64,000 bases of DNA from Incurvaria masculella (lineage: Eukaryota > Arthropoda > Insecta > Lepidoptera > Incurvariidae), in the NCBI GenBank assembly GCA_946894095.1, contig OX335645.2, positions 16,639,001-16,703,000 on the forward strand, read 5' to 3'. This document shows positions 44,185 through 54,718 of the stretch, one piece after another. Position 1 is the first letter of the stretch. Every line of letters starts with the position of its first letter. The translations under genes and the position numbers were made by a program. Below the pieces are notes generated by a model. That model saw nothing but the letters and a program-made list of their open reading frames with translations, searched no databases and was not told the origin of the DNA.

Positions 44185-44951
44185 CCCTAATGCACGCCTC
44201 TTATCAAAGTTCACATTAATTAATTTTTGTTTTCATTAATGTTTTGTTTGATTGATATGTATTTCATCTACTAGCTATGTATGCGCTGAGCTGTCCGCGT
44301 AAAAATAATAATAATAATAAAACAGTGATTATTATTATTATTTTGTTATTTAGTTATTTTTTTCGGATCTATAGGTCTAAGATTGATTGATTTCATTTGA
44401 TAATTTGTATGTGTGACTGAATTGAAAATAAATGAAAAAAAAAACTCTCTTCTTCAGGACTATCAGAGCTCAAACAATACGCATATCCAAAACCACTATT
44501 TTATGTGAATACGTTGACAAAATTGTAAACACTTTCAACGCTAAGTATGGCACAAACTTTCCGCCCAAACAAACATGCGGAGCAGGGCCTCTATGAATAT
44601 ATTATAAGGCGTAATTAGGTTTCAAAATGGCGCCGCGTTGACTTCCGAAGCCACGCAGTCTCCGCTGCCGCCGTTTCGTTTCCGCTCCGCGGTTCTCGAT
44701 GAAGAAGCGACTCTTGATAAAATTAATGATGCTATTTTAATAGCATTTACTTAAACAATATATTGCACGGATACTTCAGGTTAGTTATTGTGTTCGTTTA
44801 TTCCAGTGTTTAGATTAGAGAATATGTACATGTAAATTTGCGTCCCACCACATCCCAACTTATTCCCATCGCATTTTTGTATCAATACTTGCTGAGGCTA
44901 ATTTCGTTTTGAACATTCACTCGAGGGGAGTGTGATCCGAAACCAAATTGT
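44185..44951. other. unassigned sequence with microsatellite hairpin
   Basis: An (AAT)n tract at 44304-44323 is followed within 10 bp by an (ATT)n tract to 44343, so the pair can fold. A unique, CpG-containing patch at 44625-44700 includes AAAATGGCGCCGCG. Otherwise nothing. Confidence 0.35.
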
Positions 44952-45062
44952 ATTGCATTGTTTATTCATCATCTATAGACAGTACACTGCACTTGGATTT
45001 GTGTGATTTTATAATTTGCCAATTCAACAATCACAGCGAAGAAGAATTGGCAAGAAACTTAC
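44952..45062 (+). repeat. TTTATTCATCATCCATAGAC-type repeat, copy 2
   Basis: TTGCATTGTTTATTCATCAT, TAGACAGTACACTGCACTTG, AATTTGCCAATTCAACAATC and GCGAAGAAGAATTGGCAAGA in the same order as the other copies. Confidence 0.6.
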
Positions 45063-45097
45063 CTAGAAAAAAAAAATTTAAACGTCCACTTATTAGT

Positions 45098-45200
45098 CTA
45101 AGGGCTGATTTTTCAATCCTCAGATAATACTTATCGGACTGATAGTACAAATTCACGTTGGTCAAAAGACTCAAGAGTCATGAACTACTACAGTAACCTC
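45098..45200. mobile_element. partial copy of the AGGGCTGATTTTTCA MITE
   Basis: TAAGGGCTGATTTTTCAATC followed by CTCAGATAA matches the left end of the MITE at 57845-58077. No right end was found. Confidence 0.45.
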
Positions 45201-45332
45201 TTAACGAAAAGCAAAATTTATTTTAAGTTTAATAATTTCTGAAAAAAATGTGCATCGACAAAATGATCAAGAGAATCTGGTGCACAGAGGCTTTTCTTAA
45301 GGACAGGAAGGATTAGCAGATAGTGAAATTAA

Positions 45333-45508
45333 GAGGTCGTCTACATAAATTCCTCCAAAAGCAAAACATCCAAAAGTATGTATTTTTTATTATTAAATGC
45401 ATATAATATAACCTAACCTAACCTAATTGAAAACATCCATCATGAATATGAGTGTTTTGGACGGTATGGTTTTTGGACGTTATGCTTTTTGGACTGTATG
45501 ATGCGTCC
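45333..45508. mobile_element. MITE with TIR around GTCCAAAAAGC, uninterrupted copy
   Basis: Shares CCAAAAGTATGTATTTTT, AAATGCATATAAT, CCTAACCTAACCTAA, TGTTTTGGACGGTATGG and TGATGCGTCCCC with the interrupted copy at 12177-12645. The left end is degraded. Its TATGCTTTTTGGACTGTATG segment is the empty counterpart of the insertion site in that copy. Confidence 0.65.
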
Positions 45509-46186
45509 CCAAATTAAGGATACAGATAATTGTAAAACCGATACGCATCTACGAGTATAATAAAGATAAATCGAATTAAATGTAACGCTACGTCATGGCA
45601 TTCGTAAAAAAATACATTCAGCATCGAAGGTGCCCCACCTGTCTTACGCGCCCCATGCCCCCCTCTCTTTCCGCCACCCGCCGCCGCGTCGAGAGTCGAG
45701 TGGAGGCACGTCGAGGCTCCAGTGGAGTGGCTCGAGAGGCTAATAAGTCTCCTCGATGGCGCGGTGGAGGCGCACTCGGAGCAAAGGGCTAAGAGCTGGT
45801 TAGTTCGCACCTCTAGAAGAATCGCAGATAGCCCAAGTTCACGCAGTGAGAGGACGATGGGATGACTTTACGTAATAATAATAATAAATGCAATAGAGTG
45901 ATCGGGGAATTACATATAGTTGAATGGTACTTTATTTTTTACGCGGATATTATGCGTCGAATACGGGTACAAAAAAGACAAAAAATATGAAAGTAATTAA
46001 CCATTTATGAAAACATTGATTTTTTTAAGGTGAAATATTACCTGAGAACGTCCATATAGTACGCATGTATATGCTTGAGATTTTGATTTTTTGTTTTCTG
46101 GACAAGCACTATTATGCAAACCTGGCTGTGGGAAAAAACTTGACATGTAAACTATTTATAATGAAGACTGAAATTGTAAGATAATA
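45509..46186. other. unassigned sequence
   Basis: G+C-richer patch 45630-45790 with GCCGCCGCG and open frames on both strands, no domain. Remainder A+T-rich. Confidence 0.3.
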
Positions 46187-46505
46187 ATGAGGTGATTGAG
46201 TTCCATATAATGGCTCGTGCGTCAAATTAAGCAATATTGTTTTGAAATTTTGCATATTAAATAAATCAACTGAGAGCTAAGTCGGTACGTTTTGATTTTT
46301 GTTACCATTTATCTTATATCCATGATATAAGCTTCTAGAAATTTGTATCAAAATGTTTACCGGCGTATATTTGTCATGGATATAAAAAAAAAATATCTAC
46401 GTACGGCTCTCGGTTGATTCATGTTATGTGCAAAATTTCAGAAAAATATTTCCTAATTTGACTGAGAAACAGGCACGAGCCTTGTATGGAACTCGATCAC
46501 CTCAT
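46187..46505. mobile_element. foldback-type MITE with TA target duplication
   Basis: Outer repeats ATGAGGTGATTGAGTTCCAT and the inverse of the right end (ATGAGGTGATCGAGTTCCAT) are flanked by TA on both sides. Pairing continues inward: AATAAATCAACTGAGAGC / GCTCTCGGTTGATTCAT and ATATCCATGA / TCATGGATAT. Most of the 319 bp is therefore palindromic. The TA duplication fits Tc1/mariner-type mobilisation. Confidence 0.75.
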
Positions 46506-46979
46506 TACTTACACAGATTTGAAACACTTTGACGGCCGGTAACTCCTAAAATAGTGGTGAGGGTTTTTATTCATATTTATTTATTGTAATAATAATTAAT
46601 GTAAGTATTCAATTTTAATTAATACATAGTATAAACAAAATTCTAAGCGGGCCATCAGAGAATCGATTCATGAACGTAATTAAATTCAAATAAAATATAC
46701 TTTCCTCTTACATTATCGGAGTTTACGCTCGTCACAGTATGTACCTGCACATATATTTCAACGCATTAACCTCAGATGGCGTCAAAGCCTTGACACCGGC
46801 CCTGCTCACGAGCGGCATCACGAAGCAGCGTTCAGCACTAAAGACGAGTCACAGTCACGATGGCAACAAGGCTATTCTCAGGTTGCAATCATTGCGGATA
46901 CTATTGTGACTAGCAAAGGCAGGATTTTGAAGTGATACTTCTATGAGCGCGTTTATATAACGCGTAATACATAATTCCA

Positions 46980-46994
46980 CCCCCCCCCCCCCCC
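46980..46994 (+). repeat. poly-C tract of 15
   Basis: Uninterrupted C run. Its length may be unreliable in sequencing. Confidence 0.9.
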
Positions 46995-47029
46995 GTACGA
47001 AGTCAGTGCTCATTTATCACTACAGTGGA

Positions 47030-47165
47030 CGTAGAAAAAAAAAACAGCGGAGTTTCTTTCCAGTTCTTCTTCGCTGTGTTTTGTATTGCTGAACTGGCCA
47101 ATGCTAAAATATGACAAATTCGAGTGCACTGTCTATGGATGATGAATAAACAATACAATACAATA
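47030..47165 (-). repeat. TTTATTCATCATCCATAGAC-type repeat, copy 3
   Basis: Minus strand: TTGTTTATTCATCATCCATA, GACAGTGCACTCGAATTTGT, GCCAGTTCAGCAATAC, GCGAAGAAGAACTGGAAAGA and AACTCCGCTG, then an A/T-run end. The most complete copy in the window. Confidence 0.65.
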
Positions 47166-47227
47166 GTTAGCGTCTAAGAGAGCTGACCTGAAAGATCTGT
47201 CGAAGCTGTCAGTTAACCAGAACCAGA

Positions 47228-47334
47228 AGGAATTAGGTGCCATGCCAGGACCTTCCCTTAATGAGCACGGCTACATTGAACTGGATGGAAAATACGGACA
47301 ATTTTTCATTGCCGCTTCGACCATCATTTACTAC
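47228..47334 (-). mobile_element. 5S-SINE family body fragment
   Basis: Plus reading AATTAGGTGCCATGCCAGGA, CCTTCC, GGCTACATTGAACTGGATGG and TTCATTGCCGCTTCGACCAT matches the SINE at 20080-20185. It ends abruptly where a LINE tail begins. Confidence 0.65.
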
Positions 47335-47440
47335 AACCTGGGGTTTTTCAAACATGGTGTGAAAAGCACCTGGCCGGCCGGCATGGTTTTCGCCGCTCCT
47401 TTAAAAGTTCGAAAGCTCATGGGCGCCGTCGGGCACTGAC
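47335..47440 (+). repeat. LINE 3' tail, uninterrupted
   Basis: TACAACCTGGGGTTTTTCAA, ACATGGTGTGAAAAGCACCT, CCGGCATGGTTTTCGC and AAAGTTCGAAAGCTCATGGG. It spans the site that is broken by an insertion at 27371 in a related tail. Confidence 0.6.
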
Positions 47441-47944
47441 TATATTTATAGTCTTTACATGAAAGCAAAAAGTTATCCAATAGAAATAGATTCTATTGTT
47501 TCCATTAATAACTTATTAAAAAAAAATATATTGAATCGAACCAAGTAATTAATCAACGCTATGCAGCAAGCAAACAAAACGCAAGTAAGTGATCAACAAG
47601 AGATTGTTCGACACTACAATTTGTCTCAATTGAAAGTGACTTTACAATCCGTGCTCTCAATCGGAGAGTGATGTTATGTCAAGGGGAACACTGTTTGTAT
47701 GCGTCGCTTCGTTACATGCTTGTATCAATAAAGCGCTTAAGTGTAGTCAATACTTCACCAAATAAATAAACTGCTTTAAATTATGGTTGCTTATTGTTAA
47801 ATATTCGGATAGGAACATACATATTGGTCTGTGGTATAATACCTTTCTAGCAACTTCCAAGGTGACTAGTCAGGTTTCTAGTCTCATTACCCAATGAAAT
47901 GCATAAAATATGCGACAATGATGATTGAATCGGTGGTTCTGTCG

Positions 47945-48240
47945 CCTTGAACCACGACACGTACGGCTGAACAAATTTTATAGCTGCGACTTATTTACGA
48001 AGCAAGAAATAATAAACGAACGAAAGTACCGTGTGAGAGTTATCTCCTTAACGAAATCTTATTAAAATGTGTGTCCATGTAGTATCCAGTATACTGTGGC
48101 CTTGAACCGCTACACGTACGGCTGAACTAATTTGCTAGCCGTGACTTAGTTACGAAACAAGAAAGAGGTAACGAAACAAGAAAGAGGTAACGAACGAAAG
48201 TACTGTGTGGGTTTTATCTGTTATCCTATTAAAATAAACG
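47945..48240 (+). repeat. tandem duplication, period about 155 bp
   Basis: CCTTGAACCRC-CACGTACGGCTGAAC starts at 47945 and again at 48100. Both units continue with GCTAGCCGTGACTTA-like, CGAAACAAGAAA and AACGAACGAAAGTACYGTGTG phrases. Unit 2 also holds a 19-bp internal duplication (GTAACGAAACAAGAAAGAG twice). Confidence 0.75.
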
Positions 48241-48832
48241 CATCAAAATAGAGAAGCAGCTTTTAAATGTGGTAGAAACAATGCTAAATTTGTTAAGACA
48301 AATAATGAAATGTGATTCGTTCCGACGAGTGTTGGAAACAATGCTAAACAACACGTAAACACACGTGTGACTAACTCCAATGCGTAGTCGTTCTGAAATA
48401 AATCGATTGAATCACATTAGGATGCACATGACCACATCGTGCACGATGAAGTAACCGCTAAGCAGGCGACACGCGAACTCTGCAATTACATCATTGAATG
48501 AGGAAGCAGACGCGGCCAAAAAGAAATGTGCAAACATTGCACACGTCTCGCTCTCCGGTCGCAGTCGCATCACGTATATATTGCGCGAGCGAGCGGAATG
48601 CAAACAAGGGTTCACCCGGCCTGTGCTGTGTGATACGGTGATACCTTGCGTCACGAGACAACCTGCCGCGACCGCGAGACGCGATCGACGGATATGATAC
48701 ATTTTGGTAAAGTAAAAAAAACAGCGCCGCTTGTGAAGTTCCTTACTTTTGTCTCGCGATTCGATTCGGGTGATTTTCTCGCTGAGCCTCGGAACCCATT
48801 CATACAACAACACTGTATATTATCTTAATATT
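48241..48832. other. unassigned sequence
   Basis: AAACAATGCTAAA occurs twice (48277, 48339). A CpG-containing patch at 48550-48690 has open frames on both strands without recognisable motifs. Confidence 0.3.
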
Positions 48833-50111
48833 GGTTGGGAAAAAAGTTTCTTCGCATTTTTTAAGAAAATTCAAAACATTTTTTAATATGGTTTATTTAC
48901 ATTTAACTAAAGTATGTAGGTACCATTTTGTTCGATAACTTTTTGCCATCTTGTAGGTAGGGACATGATCCCATTGCTATAGAAATATTGGGACTTCTGA
49001 TCAATATACCGCGACAAGTGGTTTTGGCAGTCCTCTCGTGATGTTAACCTGACACTGCCTAAAGAATTCTGAAGAGACCTAAACAGGTGGAAATCTGAAG
49101 GTGCAAGGTCAGGACTATAAGGCGGATGCATTAACACCTCCCAGCCAAACTCTCTTAGTTTTTGCTGAGTGGCTAAAGATGTGTGAGGTCTAGCGTTATC
49201 ATGATGAAAAACCACACCCCTTCTGTTGATTAATTCCGGCCGCTTTCTCTCAACTTCTTGCTTCAATCTCATCAGTTGTTCGCAGTAGAGTTCAGAATCG
49301 ATGGTCCTGCCTGGTGGTAACAGCTCATAATGAATAATGCCCTTCCAATCCCACCACACACACAGCATCACCTTGTTGCGAGTTAACCCGGGTTTCGCCA
49401 CAGTCTGTGAAGCTTGACCGGCCTTTGACCACGACCTTTTTCGCACGTTCTTGTCGTACGTGATCCACTTTTCATCACCAGTTATCAGCTTCTTCAAAAA
49501 TGGTTCGGTTTCATTACGTCGTAATAAAGAATCACAAATGAGTACACGGTTCATTAGGTTTCTTTCAGTGAGCTCGTGAGGTACCCAAATATCGAGCTTT
49601 TTTGTGTACCCAGTTTTTTTCAAATGCGCCAAAACTGTTTTGTGGTCAATTCCTAGTTCTTCAGCTACGTCGTAACTACTGATATGCCGATCTTGCTCCA
49701 CTTTTTCAAAAATGGCATCCATTTTATCCGTAATAGGGCGACCAGAGCGACGTGCATCTTTGACATCAAAATTTCCGGATTGAAAACGCTTAAACCAAAT
49801 TTGTGCTACTCTCACAGACACTGCACTAGGTCTATAAACATCGCAAATTTTTTTCGCGGCTTGCGTTGCATTTTTACTTTTTTTGTAGTAAAATTTTAAA
49901 ATGTATCGAATTTCTTCATTAGATTCACTCATTTTGACAGTACGAAAAACAAATGAAAATCACACATTTTCCTAATTTGAATTTGGAATTATGTTCTTTA
50001 AAATTTAAACTTTCAATGGTACCAAAACCAGCCAGATACAAATAGTATAGCCAAAGAGATTTTATTACAAGTTCATACATACTATAATGCGAAAAGACTT
50101 TTTCCCCGACC
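48833..50111 (-). mobile_element. mariner element, copy 2 (intact transposase)
   Basis: 1279 bp. TIRs GGTTGGGAAAAAAGTTTCTT (left) and the inverse of GGTCGGGGAAAAAGTCTTTT (right). TA follows at 50112-50113 but TT precedes at 48831-48832, so one side of the expected TA duplication appears mutated. Inverted relative to copy 1 and about 5.7 kb from it. Confidence 0.95.
48907..49932 (-). CDS. mariner transposase, full length (341 aa)
   Basis: Cut-and-paste transposase acting in the nucleus on the element's TIRs and TA targets. The N-terminal half (about 1-115) holds two helix-turn-helix regions, including IWFKRFQSGNFDVKD and RRSGRPITDK. The linker has WVPHELT (116-122). The catalytic triad is D153 (TGDEKW), D245 (HHDNARPH) and D280 (YSPDLAPSD), with 34 residues between the last two, the mariner DD34D signature. 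Length is normal for the family. No stop, frameshift or missing catalytic residue is seen, so the protein may be functional. Promoter activity and TIR quality are unknown. The cecropia/Hsmar1-like subfamily is inferred from recalled motif similarity. Confidence 0.95.
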   Translation of the reverse strand: MSESNEEIRYILKFYYKKSKNATQAAKKICDVYRPSAVSVRVAQIWFKRFQSGNFDVKDARRSGRPITDKMDAIFEKVEQDRHISSYDVAEELGIDHKTVLAHLKKTGYTKKLDIWVPHELTERNLMNRVLICDSLLRRNETEPFLKKLITGDEKWITYDKNVRKRSWSKAGQASQTVAKPGLTRNKVMLCVWWDWKGIIHYELLPPGRTIDSELYCEQLMRLKQEVERKRPELINRRGVVFHHDNARPHTSLATQQKLREFGWEVLMHPPYSPDLAPSDFHLFRSLQNSLGSVRLTSREDCQNHLSRYIDQKSQYFYSNGIMSLPTRWQKVIEQNGTYIL

Positions 50112-50289
50112 TATTATGTACTTTAAATGCGTTTGTATTTTTTTTATATTCTTTCAAATTTTATATTAAATTTAATTCAATTTTATATTTTCTTATGTAA
50201 TTACGTTGTTTTATGTGTTTTTATTGTTTGAATAAATTCTTTTTTTTTCTTTCATTCTTTTTTTTATTGTAACCATTAATATCTAATCT
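50112..50289. other. unassigned A+T-rich sequence
   Basis: Long T-runs between the mariner and the LINE fragment, nothing else seen. Confidence 0.3.
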
Positions 50290-50546
50290 AGAAATACATA
50301 GTCGTTGTCTTTCGAATTCGCTCTGGACACATTCTTCTATACAAGTTTGCACATTTAATGAGGAAAGCAGTTTCACCAAATTGTGACATATGTGGCGTAC
50401 CTGAAGATGTATATCATATTGTGATGAATTGTGAAAGAGGTGCAGTTCAAAGGCAACAGCTGGGGATTGATACCTTGGACACCGGAAACTTCCAGACCAT
50501 GTTGGCACATTTTTTTGTAAACGTTATATTACGTAGAAGGACATAG
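50290..50546 (+). pseudogene. non-LTR retrotransposon ORF2 C-terminus with zinc knuckle
   Basis: The frame reads RSGHILLYKFAHLM followed by SPNCDICGVPEDVYHIVMNC. The C-x2-C-x-x-x-E-D-x-x-H-x4-C arrangement after an R-[ST]-G-H phrase is the hallmark of the C-terminal end of Jockey/R1/CR1-type reverse transcriptase ORFs. The frame stays open to a TAG at 50544-50546. No reverse transcriptase domain precedes it, so the element is 5'-truncated. Confidence 0.75.
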
Positions 50547-51479
50547 GAAGAAAATACCTTGAAAAAGACGTTGTCACCAAGTGATCTCAGGATTTTAAAA
50601 AAATGTGGTGGGAAAACATTGTTGACATGACACGCAGAAAATATTGGAAGTTGTGTGTAAATTTTCATCAAATGAGTGGCGTTCATGCAAGTTCACTTTC
50701 ACCGAGACCAGCTTAGAAAACGGTGCAACTCCGGAAAACAAACAGGATGCCAGCACACCGTCCAACTACTAGATTAACCAGAACATGATCAATTATGTCT
50801 CCAACCTCAAATGACTAGCACAGGAGTGCGGTAATTCAAGCTATCAAACCACAAACGAACAGGTAAATTGCTAACTTAACGATGAACTCGATTATCAGCG
50901 CCATTCACTCTTTTTCTTTGTTTGGTAACCGTCGAACCTTCGCGCACATTTTTCACGGCTAGTGTGCGTATCTCCGGCGAGGAAGCGGGTCGACGCGCGT
51001 GTCGCAAAGTCGGCCCGCCGGAGGTGCGGCGCGGGGCGGGGGGCACGGCCCATATTGCCGCCTCTCTGTTGACACAGCGCCATCCGCGAGGAAATCGAAA
51101 GTGAACGGCTTCCGTGCGCGAAAACATGCCCCTCACCTCCCCCCCCCCTCGGCCGTCATGCCGCCCGATCAACCGCCAATTATTGTTGAGACACTCGTAA
51201 CTAAATATGTAATTTGAAAAATGTTCAACAACACAACTCGTATTGGTGGTGACTGAAAACCAGTGTCGCCTGATTGCTTTAGCATGCTGCAACTTGTGTT
51301 AGTGCATCACAGAGTCCTTTTCCTCAGGGTACTATTTACTTAATTTCTTCTGTTTATTTTTTCTATTAAGTTTTTTTTTCTATTTAAGTGTAATTTACTT
51401 TACTTTTCTTGTATAACCATGTACCTTTATCGAATACATGTTTTTGTATTCCATTCTATTCTATTGTTTTTACAAAAGG
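50547..51479. other. unassigned sequence with a CpG-rich island
   Basis: 50547-50890 may be the 3' untranslated part of the LINE fragment. 50930-51165 is CpG-rich and apparently unique (GGTGCGGCGCGGGGCGGGG). It includes CATATTGCCGCC and GCGCCATCCGCG, reminiscent of housekeeping promoters. No exon pair supported. Confidence 0.3.
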
Positions 51480-51720
51480 CTCGCAGAGTCAACGTCGATT
51501 TGGACTGATGTCGGGCTAAATTATTTCCTGGATATCGTATAAGTTCCCCATACAAACTTTCGCCCTCTATGTCACCTACTTCGAATTCCGAATTCGGCAC
51601 AATAGGTAGCGTAAGTCCTTCTTCTAGGTCCGGACTATCTCTATACCGAAATGCATCAAAATTGGTTCAGCGGTTAAGAAGTTAAAAACGCTTAAAAGTT
51701 AAAATGAAAAAAAAAAAACA
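51480..51720 (-). repeat. GAAAGTTTGTATGGGG repeat, copy 2, with adjoining scrap
   Basis: Minus strand of 51480-51582 matches 25755-25852. The adjoining 51600-51710 contains ATCAAAATTGGTTCAGCGGT, the inverse of the common GAACCGATTTTGAT phrase, ending in an A-run. Confidence 0.6.
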
Positions 51721-52379
51721 AATCGTAACATTTTAAAAAGAGTTCTATTGACCTTGATTTTAGTAAGACAAACGGCTATCGAAGGAGACACTTCTAAAAC
51801 GCTACCATCTTCTTGTCGCAATAAATATTGAGTTTAGTATGATCATATTCGAATGTCATTATTACTCGGGGCGAGAAGTCATGAGTCGTGTGTGGAGGTG
51901 CGAAGAAACGTTTCCGAACGCGAGGTGTCGTCCCATCACGCAGCGGCGCTGTCAACGGTCAAGGCCTGCGACACGACATTATGTACGCTGTTAGCGAATG
52001 AATGCATGCGTGCCTCATAACGTAATCCGCGAGCATCGATGTCTAATAATTTGAAGATAAACAGATAAAGCTAACCGAAATAATTCTTCTAAATGTCAAT
52101 GCAGTTGTTTATCCTGAAATTAGTGGTAAACGTTAAAGTCGTAAGCATGAAAACAAACAAAATACTACTTCGTACGTGTTTTATTAATATGATGCCGATC
52201 AAAATTAACAGGACTTGTTAGTGATAAGCAAAAACTGCAAAAACTAAGTGGTAGTCGCGTCTCTAATTCCTCGTGTGTCTAAATAAACATAGCGATTAGA
52301 TTTGCCGATCGCTTTTTATTGTGTATACGGATCACTTCATGGCAATGCTGCGGGTACGCTTGCCTGGTCTGGTTTGTAC
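51721..52379. other. unassigned sequence
   Basis: Nothing recognised. Confidence 0.3.
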
Positions 52380-52500
52380 TATCTCATTGAATGAAGATGT
52401 TCGAAGCGGCAAAATATATCCGTGATTCCCATCCAGTTCAATGTTGCCCAGCTCAAATGAAGGGGAGATTCCGGCATGGTTTCTACTTCCATCAAATAGA
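52380..52500 (+). mobile_element. 5S-SINE family body fragment
   Basis: CTCATTGAATGAAGATGTTC, GAAGCGGCAAAATATATCCG, CCCATCCAGTTCAATGTTGC and TTCCGGCATGG follow the body order of the copy at 33591-33790. Both ends are missing. Confidence 0.5.
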
Positions 52501-53898
52501 CGATGTGACGGGCTAATTGAATGTTAGTAGGATTTTTAGATATCAAAGACAAGTTCTCTGAAAAATACACGTAAAGGTTAGAGAGTGCATGAAAAGGATA
52601 TGACTGAACATATCAGAAATCGTACATGGATGTTTTACGCATCTGAGAGTTATAACATCATTATGCGTTAGTGAGAGCCCTACTCAAGTACTGCAATTAC
52701 GAATGCGTCCTGCGTACGAGTTCTGGCGATAATAAAGCATTTAGCAGGTACGTCGTTACGTTTGTTGCAATGTCACATTATTAAATTACATATTACACAC
52801 ATATAGCGGCGTTTAAATGTAATTCAGAGCATTTAGAAAGAATAATTAGTATTACAGAACCGTTCAAGCAGCATTGCAGGCTGTGAGCGTTAAAGTTGAA
52901 CTGGAGACGTGAAGGTCGCTTATGTACTGTGTTTGAGCAAATGCATGAAGCCACTTAGAACATTAAACGTATGTTTAGAAGATCGAGGTGAGATAGGAAT
53001 GTTTAAATGACATTCGCCGCCAATAGGCTTGCATTCGTACAAGGTCGGCCGTTCGTCGCGTTTATTTGTTGAAGGAAACTGACTTCCGTTTACTTAATGC
53101 AACTTGCAAGTAAGATAAAACCAAATGTCCGGCTTGGTCGAGCTAGAACTATTGAATGAAATAATACATTAGTCACTGTGCATCATATAATTAATCAAGT
53201 TATAGACGAACAAGACTACACTAAGGCAGAATTCAGAATTATCACTAAGCGTCATTACATCTAGTCAATCTTGGAGGAAGATGAGGAAAATAAAAAAAAA
53301 ATTCGCTGGTAGTTGATTTACTAGAAACTGAGATTTAAAAGAATAATAAAACACACATTATCCACTTGCAATGCTTTCACTTCATTAATGGAACATATAT
53401 GATACGGAGATCGAAAGACTCCTGTATCACGATTGATTTGGGTACTGGTTACGTTTTGCAGAAATAACTACTATATTTACATTATGATATGTATAACAGC
53501 GAATAAAATGAGTTTACGTTGTATCTAACAACAGTAGGCAGCCGTCTCTGAAATCACATTTTCCAAGAAATAATGTTATTAGCACAGCGGTGGTTAGACG
53601 AATACGTAGCATGTTATTTTCACATCTGCCACTACACGTTCTGCCTACGCCAGAGCTCCTGCGACGCCGCGACGGCGGCGGAGGCCGAGACGGCGGCATT
53701 TCGGGCAGGCCTGCATCGCTCCGTGTAGCGGTCGGTATTCGGTGACTCCGGGCCAACGAATAGCATGGCCACGGCCGCCCTGCTCACGGCCAATGCTCGT
53801 AGCGGCGCTCACGTGTCCTAACCAAAAACTGCGTACCACCGATTCAATGTGCCACCATCTTGAAATGTCCACAATATTATTTCTTCGTTAATTGTGCC
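52501..53898. other. unassigned sequence with a CpG-rich patch
   Basis: Unremarkable until 53640-53820, which is CpG-rich (GACGGCGGCGGAGGCCGAGA). The latter may belong to the 5' side of the LINE fragment or be unique DNA. Confidence 0.3.
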
Positions 53899-54018
53899 AG
53901 GTGGGAAGACGACATCAAGTGCGTCGTCGGAAAGCAGTGGTTCCGTACCGCTGAGGGCCGGGAGGACTGGAGAAAAATTGGAGAGGCGTATGTCCAGCAG
54001 TGGACGCAAACACACTGA
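53899..54018 (+). pseudogene. RTE-like LINE ORF2 C-terminal fragment
   Basis: RWEDDIKCVVGKQWFR followed by AEGREDWRKIGEAYVQQW then TGA. The R-W-x-D-D-I ... W-x-x-A-x-x-R-x-x-W-[RK]-x-x-[GE]-E-A-Y-V-Q pattern is the C-terminal end of RTE-type endonuclease/reverse transcriptases known in many insects. A CTGACTGACTGACTT tract follows the stop. Only 39 codons remain. Confidence 0.75.
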
Positions 54019-54485
54019 CTGACTGACTTTTGTGAAGGTGGTTATGAACATTTTGTAACTCGTCCTATAACGATGCGAACACGATCACACAAATATTTGA
54101 GAACTGCACCTGTAGTGTAGGAGTTCCAATTAGTAATTTCGCGATGAAGGCGAACTGAACCTCTATAACTAGTTACAAATCACTTATCGACAAATCGCTA
54201 AGATCATCGATTCCGCAGGCTTACACCGTTCATAGCAGGCATTTCAGGGATACACCTAATCGACCGTCAATGGATTTTATTTGTGTAGTAAAATGAAACA
54301 ATAGTTGAAAATATTGATTTACGTATTACGAGCGATTTAATGTATCCCTCAAATCATGGTTCGGATGCATGTCAGGTAAGGTTCTGCCGTGGGTGCAAAT
54401 AGTGCAAAAGACAATACGGCCATCTTTTCGACTCAATAACAAACACAAGCATGGATAAGTTGATTATCGTATCCTGTGGGCCAAG
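54019..54485. other. unassigned sequence
   Basis: Nothing recognised. Confidence 0.3.
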
Positions 54486-54681
54486 AGGGTTACTATGGTA
54501 AAGTAACTCGCAAGCAAGAACAGGCAAGTGAGTGATTAAGTCTGAAGTTTAGTTGCATTTCGTACCATGATAACTGGTAAATTTTAGTTCACTTATAAAG
54601 CGTCAGTCGTTTAAAATTTATCAAGGTACACTCACTCACTGGCCTGTTCACGTGGCGAGTTATGTACCCATGGTAACCCCC
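54486..54681. mobile_element. MITE-like inverted repeat, about 196 bp
   Basis: GGGTTACTATGG..AAGTAACTCGC and GAACAGGCAAGTGAGTGA on the left are answered by TCACTCACTGGCCTGTTC and GCGAGTTATGTACCCATGG, TAACCCCC on the right. Arms are imperfect, about 50 bp each. Confidence 0.6.
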
Positions 54682-54718
54682 CTGAGCACGCTACCTGTTT
54701 GTGGTGTGACGAGCCAAA

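Noticed and set aside
48412..48813. 133-codon minus frame
   Set aside because: Overlaps other frames on both strands. No motif.
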